Assembly (NCBI GenBank): GCA_937876395.1
Contig: CALEIM010000138.1
Location: forward strand, 1-22,367
Length of the DNA: 22,367 nucleotides
DNA from: an uncultured Wenzhouxiangella sp.
GTDB taxonomy: Bacteria; Pseudomonadota; Gammaproteobacteria; Xanthomonadales; Wenzhouxiangellaceae
Direction of reading: 5' to 3'
Below the pieces are notes generated by a model. The model saw only the letters and a program-made list of their open reading frames with translations. It was not told where the DNA came from and did no database searches. Of this stretch, positions 1-5,948 are shown piece after piece (within the stretch, counting starts at the first letter, position 1; each line of letters starts with the position of its first letter). Position numbers and translations under genes: made by a program.

Positions 1-118
1 CGGCGGCCAGCGCCAGCAGCCGGCCGTCGGTGATCAGGCCCAGTGCTTCGACTGCGTCGAGCACCAGGTCAGGCCCGAGCTGCGCGTAGGGACGCGTTGA
101 GTCCATTGAATTACTCAT
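1..118 (-). CDS. srkA: SrkA/YihE-like stress-response kinase, N-terminal fragment
   Basis: The gene begins at the ATG at 118 and runs off the left edge, so only 39 N-terminal residues are visible. The stretch containing PYAQLGPDLVLDAVEALG and then DGRLLAL resembles the start of the SrkA/YihE/RdoA family. In that family this segment precedes a conserved NSYENRVYQ motif, which would lie just outside the window. SrkA is a cytoplasmic aminoglycoside-phosphotransferase-fold Ser/Thr kinase linked to envelope and oxidative stress. A second in-frame ATG lies at 106. The gene is divergent from the barrel gene at 242. The call rests on a short segment matched from memory, so the family is probable rather than proven. 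Confidence 0.6.
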   Translation of the reverse strand, partial: MSNSMDSTRPYAQLGPDLVLDAVEALGLITDGRLLALAA

Positions 119-241
119 GGCAGCGGCCTGAAACAAAACCGTATGCCGGTCGTGGGCGATATCGTATGATGGCGGTCATGGGGGGTGTGGTCAATTTGGT
201 TTGTGTATGGCAAGAGTGCGTTCATTGGCGAGGATTGTGGC

Positions 242-1441
242 ATGAATATGCGCCGGTTCGGGAAGGTACTCGGCCTTGCGGCCCTTCTGGCCGGCGTTTC
301 AGCCTGGTCGCTCGAACCCAGCGAGGAAGCCGATCAGGAGGAGCGTGAGCGCGCCGAGCGCCGCGCCCGGCAGCAGCAGCTTATAGAGGTTTCCTGCCGC
401 GATGAACAGGGCCGGCCTGAAAGCTGGCTGGATCTGACCCATTCCTACATCAACGAGCACCTGTGCGAACCGGCGGCCTGGTTTGACGGCTTTTTTGGCG
501 ATCCGCGTACGCTGGAGGAAAATCCGGTCGGCAGCTTTATCCGTCTGCGCAACTCGGGCCGCTGGGACGAGACCGAGGGCTGGCGCTATCGGCTCGGCGT
601 GCGCGCCAACCTGATTTTGCCGCGTCTGTCTGAGCGCGTGCGCCTGCTGGTTGCCCGTGATGAAGAGCTGGAAGGTGATTATGCCGATACCGGCGCGTTC
701 GATGACCCGGAAGATCGCACCCGCCTGGGCCTGCGCTATATCGCCAGCGAGCGCGCCCGCAGCCGCTTTGACGTGGACGGCACCGTTCGCCTCAACAGCG
801 GCGCGCTCAACCCGCGCATTCGCGGCCGTTATCGCTACATCCGCGGGCTGAGCGACCGCAGCCTGGGGCGCTTCACCCAGTCGGCTTTCTGGGAACGCGA
901 AGAAGGCTTTGGCCTGACCTCGCGCGTCGACTGGGAATGGCTGCCCAGCCGCGATCGTCTGGTTCGCTGGAGCGCGCGCGGCACCTGGTCGGAAGAATCC
1001 GACGGCATCGACTGGCGCACCGGCCTGGTCTCTTTTCGTCAGCTCGACACCAAAAGCGCGCTGCGTACTGAAGTCGGCGCCTGGGGCTTTACCGAGCCGC
1101 ACTTTGAAACCGAGGAATATTTTGTAGCTGTACGCTATCGGCGTCAGTTTCTGCGCCATTGGCTGTACTACGAGATTGAACCGGAACACGCCTGGCCGAT
1201 GGATTTCGATACCGGCGAGCGGCGCAGCGACTGGCGACTGACGTTCACCATCGAAATCCAGTTTGAAAATCAGCGCTCGCGCCAGCATCGCCTGCAGCGC
1301 TACCTGGGGGATGAGGAAGTCGATCTCGAACAATGGGAGGATCAGCCGATCCCGGTTGATGCTCCCGGCCATCGAGTTGACGATCCGGTGCTCCAATCAG
1401 ACGATGATGATTCCGATCCTGACCCGGAGGGCGGCGACTGA
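242..1441 (+). CDS. exported beta-barrel-like outer membrane protein, uncharacterised
   Basis: This is a 399-residue protein. The start at 242 places a clear signal peptide (MNMRRFGKVLGLAALLAGVSAWS) at the N-terminus, and GAGG lies just upstream; an in-frame ATG at 185 would add 19 unlikely residues. A Glu/Arg-rich linker (residues 24-45) follows the signal peptide. From about residue 100 to 360 the chain is dominated by short alternating hydrophobic/polar strands rich in Trp, Tyr and Arg, ending with WRLTFTIEIQFE, as in outer-membrane barrels. Two Cys near residues 51 and 74 could pair. The last 20 or so residues are very acidic (Asp runs). I recognise it as similar in style to conserved gammaproteobacterial hypothetical proteins but know no function. 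It converges with the 92-residue gene that ends at 1464. Confidence 0.7.
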   Translation: MNMRRFGKVLGLAALLAGVSAWSLEPSEEADQEERERAERRARQQQLIEVSCRDEQGRPESWLDLTHSYINEHLCEPAAWFDGFFGDPRTLEENPVGSFIRLRNSGRWDETEGWRYRLGVRANLILPRLSERVRLLVARDEELEGDYADTGAFDDPEDRTRLGLRYIASERARSRFDVDGTVRLNSGALNPRIRGRYRYIRGLSDRSLGRFTQSAFWEREEGFGLTSRVDWEWLPSRDRLVRWSARGTWSEESDGIDWRTGLVSFRQLDTKSALRTEVGAWGFTEPHFETEEYFVAVRYRRQFLRHWLYYEIEPEHAWPMDFDTGERRSDWRLTFTIEIQFENQRSRQHRLQRYLGDEEVDLEQWEDQPIPVDAPGHRVDDPVLQSDDDDSDPDPEGGD

Positions 1442-1448
1442 GCCGCCC
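1429..1448. terminator. hairpin spanning a stop codon, possible bidirectional terminator
   Basis: A perfect 7-bp GC stem (gggcggc / gccgccc) has a 6-base loop that contains the TGA stop of the barrel gene. It lies in the 22-base convergent gap. There is no T-run on either side, so it is not a classical intrinsic terminator. It could stall polymerase or protect 3' ends for both converging transcripts. Confidence 0.35.
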
Positions 1449-1463
1449 GGTCCAAATTCGGGG

Positions 1464-1742
1464 CTATTGCTCGAAGCGGTCGCGGAAGATGGCCGGCTCC
1501 CCGAGTTTGCCGGTTGGGCCGGCCCAGAAGCCGCCGGTCAGAGTCCAGCTTCCACCGCTCAAAGCCGTGGCGCCGGTGGCGTCGTGTTGACCAATGGTGC
1601 CGACCAGTTTCCAGCCGCCGCCGGCTGAAAATGTGGTGCCGCCGGAGTCAATGGTCCACCAGGGAATGGAAAAAGCCAGCGCCGAGCCGCTGGCCAGCAG
1701 GGCTGAGGCAGCGAGCAGGGTAGTGATGCGTTTACGGTTCAT
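1464..1742 (-). CDS. small exported Gly/Trp-rich protein with IFRDRFEQ tail
   Basis: The product is 92 residues. The ATG at 1742 is preferred over the ATG at 1754 because GGAG (1749-1752) sits 6 bases upstream and the signal peptide (MNRKRITTLLAASALLASGSALA) then starts cleanly. The mature part is about 70 residues. It contains two related halves, GGGWKLVGTIGQ and GGSWTLTGGFWAG, a pattern seen in secreted bacterial proteins of the 'GGxxxLxGTIGQ...GGxYxLxGGFW' type. It ends in IFRDRFEQ, like the (I/V)FxDxFE tails found on many exported Xanthomonadales proteins. No enzymatic motif is visible. It lies 16 bases downstream of the fibre gene and is probably co-transcribed with it. A surface or extracellular location is inferred; the function is unknown. 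Confidence 0.75.
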   Translation of the reverse strand: MNRKRITTLLAASALLASGSALAFSIPWWTIDSGGTTFSAGGGWKLVGTIGQHDATGATALSGGSWTLTGGFWAGPTGKLGEPAIFRDRFEQ

Positions 1743-1748
1743 GTTGGT

Positions 1749-1752
1749 CTCC
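1749..1752 (-). promoter_or_regulatory. ribosome binding site deciding the start at 1742
   Basis: GGAG on the minus strand lies 6 bases before the ATG at 1742. It overlaps the alternative upstream ATG at 1754, which itself lacks such a site. Confidence 0.6.
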
Positions 1753-1758
1753 ATACGT

Positions 1759-3204
1759 TTACTGATTTGATGACAGCCCGGTGCGGCCCGTTAGCAAGTC
1801 CTCAAGCCTTGCCAGGCGCTGTTCCAGCTTGATATTGTCCTCGGCCAGTTCACGCAGTTGGTCCGACTGTGCTTTGAGCATGGCCACTTCAGCGCGCAGC
1901 CGGGCGTTTTCAGCCTCCTGCCGGGCGTACAGGCCCTGAACTGCCGCCAGAGAGATGCCGGCCAGATTCATCGGGCTGATGCGCAGTTCATCCTCGCCCA
2001 GGCCAAAGATCCGGTGAAAGTCCTGAGCCATCGGGCCCATATGGCGGATTGACTCATCCTGACTCTTGTAGCTGAATTCACTGACGGGCATTTGCAGCAC
2101 GCGATCAAGAACGTTGGCTGGATCAACCGGATCAATCGCGGTCTTGGCATTGCGATCGCTGACCGACAGCCAGCCGCTGCCGCCGGCGGCCAGCTCCACC
2201 CCAGAGGCTGTGCCTTCACCGGTATAAAAACGCACGGCCGCGGCTGCCCCGACTACAAACTGGTTTGGGCCGGTGCTGGCCAGGCCATCGGCAGCGCTGC
2301 CGTCGCTCCAGACAAAGCTGTTGTCGTGCAGCGCCTGCGCACCGGAGCCGAAGGCCACGCTGTTCTCGCCGCTGGCAGTGTTGTTGGCACCGCCGCCGAT
2401 AAAGCTGTTGTTGCCGTTGGCGGTATTGGTTAATCCGCCGACAACGGCACCTCGACGGCCGTTGGTGGTGTTTTTCTCCCCGCTGACAACAACACTATCC
2501 CAGCCGTTGGCGGTATTATCCCAGCCGCCAAAAACAGCGGTTCGCAGATCGCTTGCGAGGTTGCCCTGCCCGCCGGTAACGACGCTACCGTTGCCCTCGG
2601 CGATGTTTCTGACCCCGCCGACAACCGCGCTCCGACTGCCGTAGGCCTCATTGGGAAACGATACTCCACCACCGCCGCCTATGAAACTGCCGGTTCCCGT
2701 AGCTTGATTCCCCATGTAGCCGGTCACCACGATTCCGGCCACCCGCAGCGGCACATCAGTTGTGTTGGTGCGGATGCCGACATTGCCGCTGGCGAAATAA
2801 GTGTCAGTGCCGCTACGGTTCCAGTGCGAGTCGCCCGGCGGGCCTTCCGGCCCTTGATTGCCGTCCAGTGCGTACATTGCCACGGGTGTGGCGTGAACGG
2901 CCTGGCGGGGTTGCAGCAGTTGGCCGTCAACGTGGATTTCCAGCCAGCGCGGGGTGCCGTCGAATTGCGCGCCGAAGTCCAGTTCGGCCTGGAACAGGCC
3001 GTTGGTGACCGACACGTTGTTCAGTGTTTCCGGCACGCCAAGCGGGTTGCCGCCGGTGGCGGCGTCATACAGACGGATTTCCAGGTCCACGCTGCCGGTA
3101 TAGGGGCCGTGTGAGTCCTGTAGTTGGCCCTGATAGGTAAATGTATTTGCTGCCAGTGCCGGCAATGTCAGCGTTGAAATAAGAGCCATCAGGACTAGAC
3201 GCAT
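1759..3204 (-). CDS. exported fibre-like protein: collagen-like bit, YadA-type head repeats, S74 self-cleaving chaperone domain
   Basis: The product is 481 residues. A signal peptide (1-19) is followed by a module at about 20-115 (YQGQL ... LQPRQAV ... MYALDG) shared with the neighbouring beta-helix protein. A short collagen-like GPEGPPGD follows at 118-125. YadA-type head repeats with GG-x-x-N-x-A-x-G-x-x-S spacing cover about 173-290. The C-terminus is a peptidase S74 (endosialidase-type intramolecular chaperone) domain with SDRNAK at 349-354, which supplies the expected Ser349/Lys354 dyad; self-cleavage would fall just before Ser349. A coiled coil (about 425-472) ends the chain. There is no YadA membrane-anchor barrel. 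In known proteins S74 domains assist trimeric folding of phage tail spikes and are then released. GGAGAG at 3211-3216 supports the start. It lies 51 bases downstream of the beta-helix gene on the same strand. Confidence 0.85.
   Translation of the reverse strand: MRLVLMALISTLTLPALAANTFTYQGQLQDSHGPYTGSVDLEIRLYDAATGGNPLGVPETLNNVSVTNGLFQAELDFGAQFDGTPRWLEIHVDGQLLQPRQAVHATPVAMYALDGNQGPEGPPGDSHWNRSGTDTYFASGNVGIRTNTTDVPLRVAGIVVTGYMGNQATGTGSFIGGGGGVSFPNEAYGSRSAVVGGVRNIAEGNGSVVTGGQGNLASDLRTAVFGGWDNTANGWDSVVVSGEKNTTNGRRGAVVGGLTNTANGNNSFIGGGANNTASGENSVAFGSGAQALHDNSFVWSDGSAADGLASTGPNQFVVGAAAAVRFYTGEGTASGVELAAGGSGWLSVSDRNAKTAIDPVDPANVLDRVLQMPVSEFSYKSQDESIRHMGPMAQDFHRIFGLGEDELRISPMNLAGISLAAVQGLYARQEAENARLRAEVAMLKAQSDQLRELAEDNIKLEQRLARLEDLLTGRTGLSSNQ
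2335..2688 (-). repeat. tandem YadA-head-type coding repeats
   Basis: This stretch encodes residues about 173-290 of the fibre-like protein. It has at least six imperfect units of roughly 14-16 residues, with recurrent GG, N-x-A-x-G and S-x-V/F positions (for example VVGGLTNTANG and FIGGGANNTASG). The DNA copies are diverged, so this is a protein-fold repeat (left-handed beta-roll in YadA heads) rather than recent duplication. Confidence 0.75.
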
Positions 3205-3255
3205 AGCAAACTCTCCGTACAGCGATAAATATCATCAACTGGCAAACACACACCC

Positions 3256-4548
3256 TCAGTTGCAGGCGGTGCTGGCATTCGTGCCGTTGCTGAGCGGGGT
3301 CCATGAGCCGCCGGCTATGTTGTAGGCGCAGCGCAGGCCGTCGCCGGTTCCTGTGAGTTTGTTGCCAATGTAGCGAAGAACTGAGTGGCTCACCGAGATG
3401 GCGCCGCTGGCGGTCAACTCGAACATGTAGGCGCCGGTAGTGGAGCCGACCCGGATTTCCGAATGGCTCAGAAAGGCCAGGCCGTTCTGGGCGAGCGTGA
3501 TGGCGCGATGGCCGCCGCATAGGTGGCTGTTGCGAACTTCCGCGCCCGATTGGGATAAATACATCCCGAATCCTGTGCCGCTGGAGTCAAGGCAGCTCAC
3601 CATACTCGTCTGGCTGCCGCCGAGGAAAACGGAATCCTCGATCAGTGGATTGGGGTAAGGGGTGCCCGAGCCAACCGATGTCAAGGCGGCGTTGATCGTG
3701 GTTCCAAAGCCGGTCACGCCATAGGCCTTGAAATAGCTGTCGCGAATCGTCGGTTCGGCGTTGTTGAGATAAATTCCGTAGCGTCCGCCGCCGCTGCGCG
3801 CTCCGCTGACGGTGATGTGCACGTTGTCGATCAGCGTTGCGCGCGAGGCGCCGGTCAGGTACAGACCGATGGCCTGGGCGTTGGTGCCGGTGTTGGTGAC
3901 ACCGATGTCGCTGATGGTGCCGTTGTCACCAATGGCGACGGCCGCGCTGGTGTTGGTGGGGCTGGTGCCACTTTGCGTTGAGCGGATAACTGTGGTGTTC
4001 GGCCCTGAGCCTTTAAGGTGGACCCAGGCCGGGATGGTCAGGCGCGAGGTTTCGGTATACACGCCAGGTCCGACCCAGACCAGATAGCGGTTTGCCGCAG
4101 TGGCGCCGGAAATACTGTTCAAGGCGGCGGCCACCGAGCTGAAGTCGGCTCCGGACGTGGCCACGGTGATGACGTTCTGGTAGTTGCCACCGCCCGCGCT
4201 GCCGTTGAGTGCATACAGGGCCAGAGGAGCTGCGTTGACCCGCTGGCGGGGCAAAAGCGGCGTGCCGGACACCCGCGGTTCGATGTAGACCGGCTGGCTG
4301 AAATCGACGCCAGCCGCGTTGAGATCAACCTGAAACAGGCCGCCACTGACGCTGACGTTGTTGACGTTTACCGTGTGGATCGCACTGCCGCCAACGGCTG
4401 AGGAATAGAAGGCAAACGTCATGTTGACCGTGCCGGTGTAGGGGCTGCCTGCTTGTTCGAGCTGGCCCTGGTAGCTGATCGGGGACTGGGCAGCGGCGCA
4501 GGAAAGCCACAGCCCGCCGACCAGAATCGCACAGATGGACTTGAACAT
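3256..4548 (-). CDS. exported right-handed beta-helix (pectin-lyase-fold) protein
   Basis: The product is 430 residues. The signal peptide (about 1-20) ends near CAAAQ; the WLSC there is a poor lipobox, so cleavage by signal peptidase I is more likely. Residues 22-116 (YQGQLEQAG ... LLPRQRV ... LYALNG) align closely with the N-terminal module of the downstream fibre-like protein. From about 127 the pattern GADFSSVAAAL ... VWVGPGVYTE is typical of the start of pectinesterase/pectate-lyase-like helices. It is followed by Gly/Asn/Ser/Val-rich coils with many 'IxDxxV' and 'VxNSxL' turns to about residue 400. Cys407 and Cys429 at the C-terminus could form a disulfide. I see no secure catalytic motif, so a binding or structural role is as likely as polysaccharide cleavage. 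GAGGGT lies about 10 bases before the ATG. Confidence 0.8.
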   Translation of the reverse strand: MFKSICAILVGGLWLSCAAAQSPISYQGQLEQAGSPYTGTVNMTFAFYSSAVGGSAIHTVNVNNVSVSGGLFQVDLNAAGVDFSQPVYIEPRVSGTPLLPRQRVNAAPLALYALNGSAGGGNYQNVITVATSGADFSSVAAALNSISGATAANRYLVWVGPGVYTETSRLTIPAWVHLKGSGPNTTVIRSTQSGTSPTNTSAAVAIGDNGTISDIGVTNTGTNAQAIGLYLTGASRATLIDNVHITVSGARSGGGRYGIYLNNAEPTIRDSYFKAYGVTGFGTTINAALTSVGSGTPYPNPLIEDSVFLGGSQTSMVSCLDSSGTGFGMYLSQSGAEVRNSHLCGGHRAITLAQNGLAFLSHSEIRVGSTTGAYMFELTASGAISVSHSVLRYIGNKLTGTGDGLRCAYNIAGGSWTPLSNGTNASTACN

Positions 4549-4692
4549 GATGATCTGAACCCTCGTGATTGTTAAGCGTGTCAGGAGGGCTGATTATTGG
4601 CAGCAGGCGCCGTACAGGCTTGATGATGGCTTGAAGATTGGCTGAATATTTCCTGACCGGGCCGGGATGACGGGCATTTACTGGCCAAAGTT

Positions 4693-4721
4693 GGGCGGCA
4701 GCGGTGTTGCTGCTGCCGCCC
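4693..4721 (-). terminator. strong hairpin downstream of the DUF6607-like gene
   Basis: A perfect 10-bp stem (gggcggcagc / gctgccgccc) with a 9-base loop begins 26 bases after the stop of the gene ending at 4747. In the minus direction it is followed by AACTTTGG, a poor U-tract. It most likely ends or protects the haem-operon transcript. The rest of 4549-4746 shows no gene and no promoter I can defend; the three tail-like GGCTTGA/GGCTGAA words near 4617-4655 are probably chance. Confidence 0.55.
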
Positions 4722-4746
4722 AGGTGGATCAGCACCCGGTCGGCTG

Positions 4747-5883
4747 TCAGTCCAGGGCGGAAATGTGGCGCTCGAACAGGCTGTGGATATCTGTGCGGGC
4801 CTGTGCCGCGGTCATTTCACCGGATTGACCAAATTCGTCTGCCATGGCAAACAGGCGCATGATCAGCGATTCACCGTCGATGGATGTGCGCAGCTTCAGG
4901 CGGTCATGGGCTTCGAAGCGTTCGTCCCAGGCCGCGCGGACCAGTGCCCAGAACTCGGCGGTGGCCTGCCAGTAGTCGTCGCCGGCGGAAAAATCAAAAC
5001 CGGAAATGCGCTGATAGCGGTTGACGCCGATTTCGCGGGCCAGAAATGCCCGGTCAGGATCAAGGCGGCCGTTTTCGTCAGTGACGGTCTTGAGATTATC
5101 CTGTTCGTGGGTCCAGCCGGTGGGCAGGATGGTGTGTCGGTTGGTGCCGAGCAGTACGTTGTAGTCGTCGCGGACGCTGAACTCGCGTCGCGGCAGGGGG
5201 CGGCGTGTCTCGGAGCCTTGCCAGACCGAATAGCCCGGTCGGTGCTGCCACTGGCCGATGGACTCATAGCGCGGTGAATCGTCCACCTGGAAAACGGCCT
5301 GGGTCCACTGGCCCTCAACGGCTTCGGGTTCGAGCCGCAGGCGCTGCCAGACGCCGTGGCTGACGTGCTGATGAAGATCGGTGTCCTCGTAGCGCCAGTC
5401 CTGGCGCCAGTGCTTGGTGACGATCGGCTCGCTGAGTTCCCCATCCTCGCCCTCGATCACCATTACCAGAATATGCTGCAGACTGACGAACTGCGGTTTG
5501 TCCGCGATCACATAGACGTACTCGGTGCCCCAGGAGCGGTATGGCCGGGACGGTGTGAAGTCGGCCGCAAAGCCGATTGTTTCCAGGAAGTCAAAACTGA
5601 CCCGGTAAGCGCCGGCCATGGCCAGGATGGCGCGCCGGTCGCGTTCAATCGGGTCCAGTCCGTCGGTCTGCAGGGCCTGCCAGGCGGCGGTGGGCTGGTT
5701 GACAGTTCTCGGCAGCGGACCCTCGGTGGTGCCGCCGCGCGGTGCCATGCCGGCGGTGTCAACAAAGGGCCAGGCGAACAGATAGTCAATGTCCTTGCTT
5801 GATGCGTCCGGGCTGTCGGACAAGGCTGGTGTGGCAAGGGTCAGCAGCAGCGCGGAAATGGCGAAAGAGACGGCATGTTTCAT
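4747..5883 (-). CDS. exported DUF6607-family protein of the haem operon
   Basis: The product is 378 residues. The ATG at 5883 is chosen because it opens directly with a signal peptide (MKHAVSFAISALLLTLATPALS) and has AGGT about 10 bases upstream; a frame-consistent ATG at 5952 overlaps the receptor stop but would add 23 non-signal residues. The mature chain matches what I recall of DUF6607: YRSWGTEYVYVI, LQHILVMV, KHWRQDWRYEDTDL, GQWTQAVFQVDDSPRY, PLPRREF..RDDYNVL, NRHTI and GWTHEQDN. The many Trp and acidic/His residues suggest a soluble exported protein. Its biochemical role is unknown to me. It follows the haem receptor by 65 bases, and genes of this family often neighbour TonB receptors, so a part in haem handling is inferred. 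It is followed by a hairpin at 4693-4721. Confidence 0.8.
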   Translation of the reverse strand: MKHAVSFAISALLLTLATPALSDSPDASSKDIDYLFAWPFVDTAGMAPRGGTTEGPLPRTVNQPTAAWQALQTDGLDPIERDRRAILAMAGAYRVSFDFLETIGFAADFTPSRPYRSWGTEYVYVIADKPQFVSLQHILVMVIEGEDGELSEPIVTKHWRQDWRYEDTDLHQHVSHGVWQRLRLEPEAVEGQWTQAVFQVDDSPRYESIGQWQHRPGYSVWQGSETRRPLPRREFSVRDDYNVLLGTNRHTILPTGWTHEQDNLKTVTDENGRLDPDRAFLAREIGVNRYQRISGFDFSAGDDYWQATAEFWALVRAAWDERFEAHDRLKLRTSIDGESLIMRLFAMADEFGQSGEMTAAQARTDIHSLFERHISALD

Positions 5884-5948
5884 ATTGATTGACCTGTTGT
5901 TGTGCAGAAATGAAAAAGCTGCGCCCCCGGCGCAGATGGAATGCATGG

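Noticed and set aside
165..170. TATGAT as a -10 element for the barrel gene
   Set aside because: No acceptable -35 is found at 16-18 bases upstream, so it is no better than chance.
299..1396. Open frame of 365 codons opposite the barrel gene
   Set aside because: Ala/Gln-rich low-complexity translation typical of an antisense shadow; the sense frame has a signal peptide and barrel-like strands.
2335..2688. Repeat array as a CRISPR or DNA satellite
   Set aside because: The periodicity is at protein level (YadA-type head repeats), with diverged DNA and no spacer structure.
3256..4548. Assignment of the beta-helix protein as pectate lyase or pectinesterase
   Set aside because: The fold pattern is clear, but no catalytic residue set of either enzyme family can be pointed to.
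4693..4721. Hairpin as a classical intrinsic terminator
   Set aside because: The stem is excellent but the following bases (AACTTTGG) lack a U-run, so only a terminator-like role is claimed.
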